64,000 nt of DNA from CAZCAC01 sp964496575 (GCA_964496575.1 CAZCAC010000018.1:33787-97786), one strand, 5' to 3'. Counted from the stretch's first letter, positions 7,226-16,456 are shown. Notes: generated by a model not told the origin, from the sequence alone. A program made the numbers and translations.

Positions 7226-9630
7226 CGCGAACCTCCCGCCGGCGTCTCGGAAGAGGGGTCCGCACCGGGGGTGGCGGCGACCTCCTCCCCCTCAATCGCG
7301 GACCCGGAGGGAAGCGCGGTCTCTTCTGCCGCTTTTTCCACCGGTTCTTCCGCGGGCGGCTCCTCGGCCGGCTCCTCCACCACCTCCTCCTCTTCGGTGG
7401 GAGGCGGCGGAACGGGCAGTGCGCCCGCGAGCAGCTCGCCGGCGCAGGGGTAGGCCCACAACCCGGCGTCGGTCAGCGGATCGCGCACGATCGTCGGCCG
7501 GATCATCACCACCACCTCGAGGTCGTCGTCGGAGTAGTCGAAGCCCTGGAACAGGAGACCGATCAGCGGGATCTTGGAGAGCCACGGCGCCTGGTGGTCC
7601 TCGTCGCTGCGCTGCGTCTGGGCGAGCCCGCCGACCAGCAGCGTGTGCCCGTCGAGCAGGCGGGAGCTGGTCTTCAGCAGCCGGCTCTCAAAGGCGAAGG
7701 TCGCGGGGTTCTTCCCCGTCGCCTCGACCAGGAGCTGGGTCAGGAGCGCGTCGGGCGTGGTCACCTCGGGGGCGAAGTCGATGGTGATGTAGTCGTCCTT
7801 GCCGACCAGCGGCCGGACGGCGAGGTTCACCCCGTAGTCGATGAAGCGCGTCGAGTTGAAGACCCCCTGGATCCCGACCTGGGTGGCGAAGGCCTCGTCG
7901 ATCGGGATGCGGCCGCCCACCTCGAAGATCGCGTACTCCCCGGAGAGCACCGAGAGGGAGGGATTGGCGAGGCTGCGCGCGATCCCCTCCGTCTCGAGGA
8001 AGCCGAGGATCGAGTCTACGGCCCAGTTGGAGCCGCTGACCTGCAGCTGGTTGCTGATCGTCCCGCCCAGGAAGCCGAAGACGTTCTGGATGTCCTGCCC
8101 ACCCTGGACGCCGACGCGTGCCGCGGAATCCCCCTGGACCACCGACGCCCCGGCGGCGGGCTCGAGACCCGGCTGGTCGAAGTCGGAGGTGAGCACCGCG
8201 AGATCGGACTCGTAGGCGAGGAGCTTGGTGCGGTTCACCTCGTAGAGGCGGATGTCGACGCGCACCTGCGGCAGGTCGGTGACCTCGATGAAGGAGAGGA
8301 TCCGCCCGTCCGCGAGCTCGATCGCCGAGGCCCGGCCGATGTTGGAGCCGATGCGGTTCTCGAGCCCCAACTGGCGCACGCCGCCCCGACCTCCCCGGCC
8401 GCTGGAGCGCCCGAAGCCCTGCAGGATGTTGTCGGTGCCCTGGCCGCTCTGGTCCGAGCCCGCGGACGACCCGAAGAGCGCTCCGGCCTCGTCGGCGATC
8501 ACCTTGATGTCCTCGAGGATGGAGAGGTCGTCCCCCTTGATGACCTGGGTCTTCCCGGAGACTCCATCGGTCAAGACGACGTCCGGGCCCTTCACCCGAC
8601 CGACGTAGATCTTGTACGCCAAGCTGAGGACCCGGATCAGCGCGATCTGGTCCTCGACCTCGCCCTCCAGCACGAGTACGTCCACCTCGTCGTCAGGCAC
8701 GGGACCCTTCTGCACACGGCGAACCGTGACCTTGTCCCCTCCGAATGGACGGATCGCGTCTTCGATCCGGTCCTCGGGGAGGGCGTACTGAACGGATTCC
8801 GGCACCCCATCGACACGGATGAGGTTGATTACCGCCCCTTTGCTGGTGCGGTTCCGGGCCCTCCGCTCGTCTTTCTTGGTGGTAGTGCTCTGCACGTCGG
8901 CCAGCTCCCGAGCTACGTCGCCGACGAGCAGCGTCTCGTCGAGCTTGGTGGACTCGAGCCACGATCGCGTGACGTCCTCGGCGCGCTTCGAGAAGACCGC
9001 GCGCGGCACCGTCCCGGTCAGGACCAGCGCGTCGCGATCGGACGCCTTCTGGACGCGGATATCCGGATGGATGTCCGCGAGCACGGCTTCCAGGAGCCGC
9101 AGGTCCTGGGTGACGACAATCTCGATGCTCTCGATGGTGCCGTCGGAGAACCAGATCAGGACCGTGGTGGTCCCCGGCTCCACTCCGAGGGCCAGGAGCT
9201 CGCGGGTGTTGAGGACCTGCACGTCGAGCAAGTGCTCGCCGCCGACGGCGACGCGCTCGATGTCCTTGTCGAAGCCGAGGCGCAGGTGTGCGTGCTCTCG
9301 TACCTCGTGGCTCGCCCCCTGCGCCACCGCGGCGGTGGCGTCGGCCGCCACGCCCGGCTCCGGGGTGGCCGGCTTGGGCTGCGGGACCGTCGCCGGCTGC
9401 GGCACGGGCTGGAGGATTCCCTTGGCCGCGTCCCCGGGCACCCCCGCGAGAGCCGCCAGCGAGAAGCCGGAGAGGAGGATCGCCAGGACCCCGGAAACCG
9501 CCCACCGTCCGGCGCGGGGGTGCACCGCCAGCCAGCTGCGCCAGCGCGGCTGACCTCCACGGGCGGGCGCAGCTCCAGCTCGCTCTCGCTGGATGGCCGC
9601 TCTGATCCACTGATCGCTCTGGGTGCTCAT
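7222..9630 (-). CDS. cpaC: Tad outer-membrane secretin CpaC (RcpA)
   Basis: Outer-membrane channel of the Tad system, 802 residues against about 450-600 usual. A hydrophobic segment at about 43-62 is the signal/anchor. Residues about 105-180 are the pilus N-terminal domain (LRLGFDKDIERVAVGGEHLL, VLNTRELLALGVEPGTTTVL), followed by BON-like segments and the secretin core (VRVDIRLYEVNRTKLLAYES, about residue 460; LSVLSGEYAIFEVGGRIP; GLAQTQRSDEDHQAPWLSKI; VVVMIRPTIVRDPL near 720). The last 75 residues form an unusual Pro/Glu-rich tail. A GAGAGGA ribosome site lies 8 bases before the ATG. First gene of the block and coupled to tadD-like. Confidence 0.93.
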   Translation of the reverse strand: MSTQSDQWIRAAIQRERAGAAPARGGQPRWRSWLAVHPRAGRWAVSGVLAILLSGFSLAALAGVPGDAAKGILQPVPQPATVPQPKPATPEPGVAADATAAVAQGASHEVREHAHLRLGFDKDIERVAVGGEHLLDVQVLNTRELLALGVEPGTTTVLIWFSDGTIESIEIVVTQDLRLLEAVLADIHPDIRVQKASDRDALVLTGTVPRAVFSKRAEDVTRSWLESTKLDETLLVGDVARELADVQSTTTKKDERRARNRTSKGAVINLIRVDGVPESVQYALPEDRIEDAIRPFGGDKVTVRRVQKGPVPDDEVDVLVLEGEVEDQIALIRVLSLAYKIYVGRVKGPDVVLTDGVSGKTQVIKGDDLSILEDIKVIADEAGALFGSSAGSDQSGQGTDNILQGFGRSSGRGGRGGVRQLGLENRIGSNIGRASAIELADGRILSFIEVTDLPQVRVDIRLYEVNRTKLLAYESDLAVLTSDFDQPGLEPAAGASVVQGDSAARVGVQGGQDIQNVFGFLGGTISNQLQVSGSNWAVDSILGFLETEGIARSLANPSLSVLSGEYAIFEVGGRIPIDEAFATQVGIQGVFNSTRFIDYGVNLAVRPLVGKDDYITIDFAPEVTTPDALLTQLLVEATGKNPATFAFESRLLKTSSRLLDGHTLLVGGLAQTQRSDEDHQAPWLSKIPLIGLLFQGFDYSDDDLEVVVMIRPTIVRDPLTDAGLWAYPCAGELLAGALPVPPPPTEEEEVVEEPAEEPPAEEPVEKAAEETALPSGSAIEGEEVAATPGADPSSETPAGGSR

Positions 9631-10352
9631 CTCGTCGTTCCTCTCCCTGGCCTGCCGCCGCCCGCTTCGGAGCAGCTCCCGCCAAAAAGCGCATTCCTTC
9701 TATTAGCCCTGATCCGACTCATGCTCTGACCTCGGTCCCCCCTCCCCTCACCCGGTTTCGAGTCAGGCCGTTTCGAGGCTGGGGTCCTCTCCATCGCTCG
9801 GGCTGTGGTCCACATCTCTGCTCACTCGCGAATCCCGTGAGGCCGCCTCTCCGAGCGGAGGACGCACCTTTCCGGGGAACGATTCCGACCACGCCCACCC
9901 CCCGGGGCCCGAACTCTGGGAAAAAAAATTGCTCCGGGAGGGGTGAGCCAACCCTATGGCCGGAATAGCCCGCAAATTCGCTCGATCCCAGCCTGAAGGA
10001 TTCGGCGCAAGTCGGGGCTTGGAAGTCCCATTTTATTTTTCCCGCCCCCGAAACCGCCGGAGGGCGTTCTGGCCTGCCCGAATAGCACCGCCCGTCCACC
10101 CTGATACGGGCGGACGGGCGGGCCAAAAAAGATGCCGGGCAGACCGAAGGGTGATGGCCCCCCTGTCGGTCTGACCCGGTCCATTCCCCCACCCTCTAAA
10201 GGTCTTTTCGCGGTGGAAGGAGCACCTCTATTCCGAAAAAACATGGGGAATCCGCGTTCGCTCGAGACAGCAGTGCGATTTCGAGCCTTTCCGGGTGGAG
10301 GAACACTCCGACCGGGTCGGCCGGGAGCGATTTCGCTCTCATCTCTCACCGC
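9631..10352. other. 722-base intergenic region between radC and the Tad secretin
   Basis: No convincing gene. It should contain the promoter for the secretin gene (minus). Visible elements are an eight-A run at about 9920 (U-tract on the minus strand), a T-rich stretch at about 10032-10040, and the inverted repeat at 10089-10120. Reading frames of 130-157 codons on the minus strand have low-complexity Arg/Gly/Pro composition and no ribosome site. Confidence 0.5.
10089..10120. repeat. Inverted repeat with 9-bp arms upstream of Tad secretin
   Basis: CGCCCGTCC (10089-10097) and GGACGGGCG (10112-10120) are exact complements around a 14-base loop; a run of A follows at about 10125. It lies about 460 bases upstream of the secretin start and could be the end of the radC transcript or a regulatory structure. 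No U-tract supports intrinsic termination. Confidence 0.4.
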
Positions 10353-11036
10353 TCACAGCTCGATCCGCTCGCGGATCGACGCGTGCGCCCCCTCGCCGAT
10401 GACCACGTGGTCGAGCAGGGGGATCCCCAGCAGCCGGCCGGCGTCGGCCAGGCGCCGGCTCACCGCCAGGTCCTCCCGGGAGGGCTCGGGGTCCCCGGAG
10501 GGATGGTTGTGGACGACGATGATCGCCGCCGCCGCGTCGCGGATCGCCGGGGAGAAGACCTCACGCGGGTGCACCAGCGAGGTGGTCAGGGTGCCCTCCG
10601 AGACCCGGTGGCAGCCGCGCAGGCGGTGGCGTCCGTCCAGGAGCAGGACGTAGAAGGTCTCCCGCTCGACGCCGCGGAGCTTGGGAGCCATCAGGCGGTA
10701 CACGCCGGCCGGGGTGCGAACGGTATCGCTCCGGGCCCAGCGCTCCTCCTCCACCCGCCGCCCCAGGTCGAAGATCGCGACCAGCCGCCGGCACTCCTCC
10801 GGGGAGAGTAAGGTCTCCGCGGCGAGCCGCTCGGCCGACGCGCGGGAGAGCGAGACGATTCCACACCGATCGAGCAGCCCGAGCAGCGAGGCCCCTCCAT
10901 CCCCGGCCGCCGGCGAGAGCGCGGCCCTCAGGAGCCGCCTGGTCTCCACCGGCGCCGCCGACTTCTCCTGGGATGACCGCTGCTGCCGGCCCATCTCTTC
11001 GAACACGCATTCCCCCCGCGGGTCCTCCGGGGTCAT
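10353..11036 (-). CDS. radC: RadC family JAMM-domain protein
   Basis: 227-residue protein of the RadC/MPN(+) family, named for DNA repair although its biochemical role is unsettled. The N-terminal helix-hairpin-helix-like half (about 30-95) is followed by the MPN domain, with the metal-binding JAMM motif HNHPSGDPEPSREDL at about residues 173-187 and the preceding VSEGTLTTSLVHPREVF segment. The ATG at 11036 has GGAGG with a 6-base spacer. It is a single gene, with a 722-base gap downstream. It may be a housekeeping copy, as no mobile-element genes surround it. Confidence 0.92.
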   Translation of the reverse strand: MTPEDPRGECVFEEMGRQQRSSQEKSAAPVETRRLLRAALSPAAGDGGASLLGLLDRCGIVSLSRASAERLAAETLLSPEECRRLVAIFDLGRRVEEERWARSDTVRTPAGVYRLMAPKLRGVERETFYVLLLDGRHRLRGCHRVSEGTLTTSLVHPREVFSPAIRDAAAAIIVVHNHPSGDPEPSREDLAVSRRLADAGRLLGIPLLDHVVIGEGAHASIRERIEL

Positions 11037-11641
11037 CGGCGGCCTCCGTTCCTCCGGTGCTGGTGCTGCGGAGGAACGACTTCCCCCTCCCCACAGTGAC
11101 GCCTCCTCGCGGGAGTGGTCACGCGGGGAATCGGCAAATCAACGACTCGAGGAGCTCCACGGGGCCGCCGGCCGGGCCAGCGGAAATGAGGATTCGAAAC
11201 CCACGCCGGAGTCAATCGGGCCCCGGATCCTTCCCAACTTCGATCCTGGCGGAGAACGCGAGTCGTGCCCGCCCCGATCCGTGCCGATTCAACTAGCTGG
11301 AGAGATCGCCAGGTCGATCCAAATCGGGCAACAACACTGATCATGAACATCCTCTCCGGCGCCATGGTTCTGCTCATCGTCTGGGCAGTCGAGGTGCTCT
11401 TCTTCCTCTACTCGTACCGACTCTTCTCCCGCTCATTGCGCGGGGCTTGAGCCGCGTCCAGCTCTTCTCGGGTTCTCATCCTCCTTTCGTTCACCCGGAG
11501 GGCTCCTCCCGGTGAACCCACTCGGGCAACGCGCCGGTCCATCACCCTCGGCGTGGCACACAACTGACGGGATGCTATCGCAGGGGGGCAACCGCACTCG
11601 GGATCGGTTGCTCCCCGTTCAATTCGCCCGGGTCGCCCCGC
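11037..11641. other. 605-base intergenic region with one small-ORF candidate
   Basis: Between the radC start and the end of the peptidase MA gene. Apart from the possible 35-residue membrane protein at 11343-11450 I see no gene, RNA or strong hairpin. The radC promoter should lie between about 11060 and 11150. Confidence 0.45.
11343..11450 (+). CDS. Candidate 35-residue membrane protein
   Basis: From the ATG at 11343 the frame encodes 35 residues that are almost one transmembrane helix: AMVLLIVWAVEVLFFLYSY (about 7-25) followed by a basic end RLFSRSLRGA. No clear Shine-Dalgarno is seen, which weakens the call. It resembles in layout the 34-residue candidate at 16943-17047, with a Glu within the helix and a basic flank. 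The function is unknown. Confidence 0.35.
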   Translation: MNILSGAMVLLIVWAVEVLFFLYSYRLFSRSLRGA

Positions 11642-12853
11642 CTACAGACTCGCTTCCAGGTCCCTCAGGACCGCGCCGAGCTCGACCCCCATCCGCTCGC
11701 TGAAGGTCTGCCCGCAGGCGCGGCCCTCGCTGCAGCCCGCGACCATCTCGTAGAGGATGCGCTCGCCGTACCAGCGCTCGAGAAAGGCGACCAGGGCGAG
11801 CGCCTGGGCGTAGCCGCGCTCGATCTTCTCCCGGTCGGTCCAGCTCGCGAGGCTGCCCTTCAGCTCGTCCAGGGCGAAGAGAGAATGACCTTCGAGGCGT
11901 TTCCGGGCGTTCCCCACCCGCGTGGCGCGCTCGTCGAGGTGGACGAGCTCGTGCCACTGCGCCAGCCCCTCGTTGAGCCACGCGGGAACGTCCGACCCGC
12001 CGACCTCCTTGACGAAGGCGTGAATCAGCTCGTGACGGAGCACCCGCTCGAGCTCGGAGCGCTGTTCGTCGAAGTCGGTCAGGGGGATCCGGACCACGCC
12101 GTCGTAGACCCCACCGGCCCAGTGACCGATGCCGGTCAGCTCGCTGAACTCCTCGCGCCGGTAGATCACCACGCGGATCTTCGCCGCCCCCCTGTCCACC
12201 GGATAGTACCCGAAGACCTGAGTGAACTCCGCGTAGGCGTACTCGAGCGCGGAGGTGATGATGACGTGCCCGCGGTGCAGCAGGTCGGTCCGGCTGCCGT
12301 CGTAGGAGAGACGAAAGTGCTCGGTCTCGTCGGTCCAGAAGTCCTTCTCCGTCTCGGCGGTCTTCTCCCATCGCTCCAGGAGCTTGCCCAGGTCCTCTCG
12401 ATCGGGCGCGAGGGTGGTCGCCCGCCTCAGGAGCGCGATCGGCCCCTGGATGTCCGCCTCCGTGGCGTACCTCGCCCGCGCCAGCCGGGTGAGCGCCTCG
12501 GCCAGGTTGGAGGAGAAGACCGGTTCGTCCGGCTCTCCCTCGTGGCACTCCTCGAAGAGGGTGACCGCCTCCTCCAGCCGTTCCGCCTCGAGCGCCGCGA
12601 TCGCCCGGTCGTTGAGCTCCGAGAGGAAGGCGGCGATCGACTCGCCGGGGATCTCCGGCTCGACCGCGGTATACCCGCCGTTGCCCACCTCGCGCCTCAC
12701 CGGGTTCGTCTCGGGCCGCCCGTCGGCCACGACCGGGTCGGCCGTCCCGTCCTGGTGGCCTCCGCCGGTGAACAGGTCGCGGCCGAAGTAGAGAGCCGAG
12801 AGGAGCCCCACCACGCCGACCAGGCTCAAGCCGATGGCGTCACCTCGACTCAT
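11642..12853 (-). CDS. Membrane-anchored TPR / peptidase MA-like metalloprotease
   Basis: 403 residues. One N-terminal membrane segment (about 6-23) is followed by TPR-like helices (about 75-165) and a gluzincin-type peptidase domain. The zinc motif HELIHAF begins at His274 and the third ligand is probably Glu295 in WLNEGLAQW, which is the peptidase MA family pattern. It is expected to act outside the cytoplasmic membrane as a zinc-dependent protease, and the substrate is unknown. It is 28 bases downstream of the YkgJ-like gene and could be the last gene of the kinase/YkgJ operon. Confidence 0.8.
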   Translation of the reverse strand: MSRGDAIGLSLVGVVGLLSALYFGRDLFTGGGHQDGTADPVVADGRPETNPVRREVGNGGYTAVEPEIPGESIAAFLSELNDRAIAALEAERLEEAVTLFEECHEGEPDEPVFSSNLAEALTRLARARYATEADIQGPIALLRRATTLAPDREDLGKLLERWEKTAETEKDFWTDETEHFRLSYDGSRTDLLHRGHVIITSALEYAYAEFTQVFGYYPVDRGAAKIRVVIYRREEFSELTGIGHWAGGVYDGVVRIPLTDFDEQRSELERVLRHELIHAFVKEVGGSDVPAWLNEGLAQWHELVHLDERATRVGNARKRLEGHSLFALDELKGSLASWTDREKIERGYAQALALVAFLERWYGERILYEMVAGCSEGRACGQTFSERMGVELGAVLRDLEASL

Positions 12854-12881
12854 CGCTCGCCTTCCTCATCACTGGTTCGGC

Positions 12882-13727
12882 TCATCTCTCGGTGTCGGGG
12901 GTCGCTCCCGCGGCGCCGCGGCTCCGCAGCATCGCCGGGAAGACTCCGTACGACGCAGGGTAGCCCATCTTCCGCTCCACCCGACGAATCCGGGCGAGGA
13001 ACCTCTCGTGCAGCTCCTGCCGCTCGGGCTCCCCGACCGGATCGCAGAAGAAGGTCCGGCAGCCGAGCGGTCGCCCCTCGCGCGCGGTGCAGCGGCGGTC
13101 TCGCTGGTACGGACAGCGCCCGGGAGCTTCCGGAGTCGGTGGGTCCGGATGGAGGGACAGCGCGTAGTCCACCTCCAGCGCGGTGGCGAACAGCTCGTGC
13201 CCGTAGCTCTCGAAGTGGCAGCACGAACCGCGCTGGACGCACTCGGCGGGCAGCTCGCCGATCCGGGCGTCGACCTCTGCATAGAGCGACGACCGCTCCG
13301 CGAAAGCACGCTCCCGGAGCAGCGTGTCCGGTTCGACGACGATTCCCGGACAGGTCCGGCGCGCGAGCTCGAAGGCCTCGGGGTCCTCGAGGATCGAGGG
13401 CCAGAAGGGAAAGGAACGGCAGTGCCGTGGACGCGCCGGGTATACGCTGCACTCGCGCGCGGCGCGCAGGAGCACGCACGCTCCCCCCGAGTCCCCGGCA
13501 CCGACGGCCTCTCGGAGCGAAAGGGAGACCCCGCGCCGGGGATCGGGTGACCGCCGCAAGTAGGCGTCCGCGAACGCCTCGGCGCTCATGCGCAGGGCGG
13601 CGGCCAGGGCCTCGACCTCGTCCTCCTCGACCCACACCTGCCCCGTTCCCCCACTGCAGCAGCGGCCGCTTCGCTGGCACGTGAAGCGAAAGGGCACGAC
13701 CCCGGTGAGTCCCGGTTGTTCCGTCAC
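12882..13727 (-). CDS. YkgJ-family cysteine-cluster protein with two Cys modules
   Basis: 281 residues with a tandem arrangement of the YkgJ (zinc- or iron-chelating) domain. Module 1 (about 16-130) has CQRSGRCC, then CVLL, CSVYPARPRHCRSFPF and a further Cys. Module 2 (about 160-230) has CVQRGSCCHFE, then CPYQRDRRCTAREGRPLGCR and FFCD. YkgJ-like proteins normally carry one module. The start is a GTG 17 bases after the kinase stop, and the Shine-Dalgarno is weak. The role is unknown; the family is thought to bind metal through its eight-Cys signature. Confidence 0.85.
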   Translation of the reverse strand: MTEQPGLTGVVPFRFTCQRSGRCCSGGTGQVWVEEDEVEALAAALRMSAEAFADAYLRRSPDPRRGVSLSLREAVGAGDSGGACVLLRAARECSVYPARPRHCRSFPFWPSILEDPEAFELARRTCPGIVVEPDTLLRERAFAERSSLYAEVDARIGELPAECVQRGSCCHFESYGHELFATALEVDYALSLHPDPPTPEAPGRCPYQRDRRCTAREGRPLGCRTFFCDPVGEPERQELHERFLARIRRVERKMGYPASYGVFPAMLRSRGAAGATPDTER

Positions 13728-13743
13728 CGCGGCGGTCCCGACA

Positions 13744-14817
13744 TCAGCGACCGCGACCCGTGGACGGCCCGCGCCGCCCTCGGCTCCTCGGGCGCGTCTC
13801 GCGGGAGTAGTCCAGGCTGGCGCGTCCGTCGAGCTGGGTGTTGACGTCCTCGATCAACTCCTCCCACGACTGGTAGCGGACGTCCTTGTCCTTGGCCATC
13901 ATCTTCTCCACGAAGTAGTGCAGGTGCGGAGAGAGACCGCGGCTCTTGAGCTCGGGCGAGGACAGGGACTCCATGATCTGCATCCGCAGGGTCTCCCGGT
14001 CGTCGGAGCTCTCGAACGGCAAGCGGCCGATCACCAGCTGGAAGAGCGTCACCCCCAGGCTGTAGATGTCGCTGCGCAGGTCGGCCCTCGCTCCGCCGCG
14101 CGCCTGCTCCGGAGAGAGGTACGCGACCGTGCCGACCGTGCTCTCGGTCGAGACGGGCCGGCTGTTCTCCCCCGCCGCGAAGCCGAGGTCGATCAGCTTC
14201 ACCGCCCCGCGTCCGGTGAGCATGATGTTCCCCGGCTTGACGTCGCGGTGGATCACCCCCTGGTCGTGGAGATAGAGGAGCACCTCGGCGACCTCCACCA
14301 CGATGCGCAGGGCGGCGTCCTCCTCCAGCGCCTGCCCGCGGTCGAGGATCTCCAGCAGGGTCGCTCCCTCGACGAACTCCATCCGCGTGAAGTACGTCTC
14401 CCCACTTCGGGCGACCCCGTAGCCGGCCACCAGGGACTCGTGCTCGAGGCTCTCCAGCAGCCTCGCCTCGGAGATGAAGGCGCGGCGCGTCGGCGCGTCC
14501 TGGGTGCTCCGGCGGTTGAGCACCTTGAGCGCGAGCACCCGACCGGTCTTCTTCTCCCTGGCCCGGAACACGTCCGCGGTCCCTCCGGTCCCGACCCGCC
14601 CCAGGATCTGGTAGCCGGGGATCTCGGGGATCTCCCCTCCGTTCGTCCGCCGCATCTTGGCCACCCAGGCGGCGTCCTTCCCGAGGACCTCGATGAGGAG
14701 GTCGTCGAGCGCCTCTCCCTGCTGGATCCTCGGCACGACCGCCTCCGCCTCGTCGCGTTCGAGGTGGCCGCGGTGAACCAGGAGAGCGAGAAACTGAACC
14801 TCGGTGGTGGGGGTCAT
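13744..14817 (-). CDS. Soluble eukaryotic-like Ser/Thr protein kinase
   Basis: 357 residues. A short helical N-terminus (1-65) precedes the kinase domain: glycine loop GRVGTGGTADVF (73-84), ATP-binding Lys98 in ALKVL, catalytic HRDVKPGN (190-197), a DLG in place of DFG (210-212), and the APE-like SPEQARGG. The tail is basic and low in complexity, without a membrane segment or sensor repeats, so the kinase is cytoplasmic. It is divergent from the Clp-like ATPase across about 200 bases and upstream of YkgJ and the peptidase on the same strand. Confidence 0.93.
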   Translation of the reverse strand: MTPTTEVQFLALLVHRGHLERDEAEAVVPRIQQGEALDDLLIEVLGKDAAWVAKMRRTNGGEIPEIPGYQILGRVGTGGTADVFRAREKKTGRVLALKVLNRRSTQDAPTRRAFISEARLLESLEHESLVAGYGVARSGETYFTRMEFVEGATLLEILDRGQALEEDAALRIVVEVAEVLLYLHDQGVIHRDVKPGNIMLTGRGAVKLIDLGFAAGENSRPVSTESTVGTVAYLSPEQARGGARADLRSDIYSLGVTLFQLVIGRLPFESSDDRETLRMQIMESLSSPELKSRGLSPHLHYFVEKMMAKDKDVRYQSWEELIEDVNTQLDGRASLDYSRETRPRSRGRRGPSTGRGR

Positions 14818-15020
14818 AGGCAGTGCGTCGGATGAAGTGGGCCGTAGTTAAGCCCTTTCTCGTGTAAACCGTCCCCCCTTTTTTCCAAGGATCGACAGAC
14901 CCGGTCAAGTCTCGTGGTCAGCGACTCCGAAACCTCTGAAACCGCGGGGAAAGCCAGCACGCCAAGGGCTGATTGTCCCCCCCTATACCCTCGCGCCGCT
15001 CACCCAGCTACACAGGGCCC

Positions 15021-16346
15021 GTGTCCCAGCAGAGAAGAACCAGCGTCCATCGCTATTTCGAGCTTGCGGATTCCTTCGTGGAGGTCCGCCAGATCGAACC
15101 GGAGACCGTCGAGGCGGCGGCTCCGAGAAGCCTGGATCGCATCGGCTACCGCCGGTTCGTCATCCAGACGTGCATGCCGCAGTTCACCTCGGAAGTGGTC
15201 GAGGAACTCCAGCGTCTCTTCCCCGAGGACCCCCTGCTCGCCGAGGACCTCCTCTACGACCTCTGCGTCGAGGTGAACCCGGGGCTGGACATCCACACGG
15301 TGAGGCTGCGCGGGGCCTGCGAACGGGAGGGCCTCGCCCCTTCCACCCAGACGAAAGAGCGGGACTCCGACGAGGGCCTCCACCGGCGGATGACCCGCGT
15401 GGCCCGCAACCTCGAGCGCCGACTCCGGAAGAAGATCTACGGGCAGGACGAGGCGGTCGCGCAGGTGTGCCAGGCGGTCGACAAGGCCGCGGTCGGACTC
15501 TCGGCGCCCGACCGCCCGCTGAGCAGCTTCCTCTTCGTCGGCCGCACCGGTACCGGCAAGACCGAGCTGGCGCGCCGGCTGGCGATCGAGCTCTCCACCG
15601 ATCGCCGGGGTACGGAGCGGGGCAACCTCTTGCGCATCGACTGCAGCGAGTACGCGCTCGCACACGAGTACAGCAAGCTGATCGGCTCGCCTCCCGGCTA
15701 CGTCGGTCACGACGAGGGTGGACAGCTGACCAGGCAGCTCACCGAGAATCCCGACGCCGTCGTGCTCTTCGACGAGATCGAGAAGGCGCACCCGCGGATG
15801 CACAACATCCTGCTGCAGATCCTCGAGGAGGGCGCGTTGACCGACGGTCGCGGGAATCGCGTGCGATTCGACCGCAACTTCGTGATTCTCACCTCCAACG
15901 CGGGAGCCGATGCGATTCGCTCGGCGTCCAACACCGTCGGATTCCATCGCGATTCCCTCCTCGGGAACGAGACGCTGGAAGCGATCACCACGCGAGCCCT
16001 CGCGGAGCAGTTCAGCCCCGAGTTCCTCGGTCGCCTCGATCGGATCATCCAGTTCCAGGAGCTCGACCAGCGCGCCGTGCAGGCGATCGCCACCGATCAG
16101 CTCACCGAGCTCGCCATCCGTGCGAGGAGAAACGGCATCAAGGTCGCGTTCACGCCCGCCGTCGCGCGCCTGGTCGTCGACCGCGGTTTCTCACCGGAGT
16201 TCGGAGCGAGAGAGCTGCGCCACGTCATCCAGCGGGAGATCGAGCCGCCGCTCGCCCAGCTCCTGATGAACAACTCGGTGACCGCGGATCACCTGATCCG
16301 GGTCCGGATTCGCAACGGCGAGCTCTGCGTCGAGATCGAGGAGTGA
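15021..16346 (+). CDS. Single-AAA Clp-like ATPase (ClpB/ClpA D2 type)
   Basis: 441 residues from the GTG at 15021, which has AGGG five bases upstream; a TTG at 14973 is an alternative. Unlike ClpA/ClpB/ClpC it has only one ATPase module and no N-terminal Clp repeat. Residues about 1-135 are an undefined helical domain; then the D2-type core with GQDEAV, Walker A GRTGTGKT (174-181), pore/substrate loop GSPPGYVGHDEGG, Walker B VVLFDEIEKAHP, sensor 1 ILTSNAG, Arg finger region FLGRLDRI, and sensor 2 GARELRHVIQREIEPPLA in the D2-small domain. No IGF/IGL-type ClpP loop is obvious. A terminator hairpin follows at 16421. Confidence 0.88.
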   Translation: MSQQRRTSVHRYFELADSFVEVRQIEPETVEAAAPRSLDRIGYRRFVIQTCMPQFTSEVVEELQRLFPEDPLLAEDLLYDLCVEVNPGLDIHTVRLRGACEREGLAPSTQTKERDSDEGLHRRMTRVARNLERRLRKKIYGQDEAVAQVCQAVDKAAVGLSAPDRPLSSFLFVGRTGTGKTELARRLAIELSTDRRGTERGNLLRIDCSEYALAHEYSKLIGSPPGYVGHDEGGQLTRQLTENPDAVVLFDEIEKAHPRMHNILLQILEEGALTDGRGNRVRFDRNFVILTSNAGADAIRSASNTVGFHRDSLLGNETLEAITTRALAEQFSPEFLGRLDRIIQFQELDQRAVQAIATDQLTELAIRARRNGIKVAFTPAVARLVVDRGFSPEFGARELRHVIQREIEPPLAQLLMNNSVTADHLIRVRIRNGELCVEIEE

Positions 16347-16420
16347 GCCGCGCGACCGCGCGTTCGCCGTCCCAGTTCACCGGGGCGACCGGTCCCGAAC
16401 CACGCTGCCGCCCTTGAACA

Positions 16421-16456
16421 CACAGCCTTGCCGGGGGAACCCCAGGCAAGGCTGTG
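16421..16456 (+). terminator. 12-bp perfect hairpin after the Clp-like gene
   Basis: CACAGCCTTGCC (16421-16432) pairs exactly with GGCAAGGCTGTG (16445-16456); the 12-base loop contains a further GGG/CCC pairing. It is followed by ATCTTCTAG, a weak U-rich stretch. Placed 75 bases after the stop of the plus-strand ATPase gene, it is a likely intrinsic terminator. Confidence 0.75.

Noticed and set aside
9780..10000. Possible cyclic-di-GMP riboswitch upstream of the Tad secretin
   Set aside because: Checked for a GEMM-like core on the minus strand because such RNAs often control pili; no conserved core sequence could be found.
9719..10192. 157-codon minus-strand frame between radC and the Tad secretin
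   Set aside because: Low-complexity Gly/Arg/Pro sequence, no ribosome site, no family; the region also carries inverted repeats and A/T runs that fit noncoding DNA.
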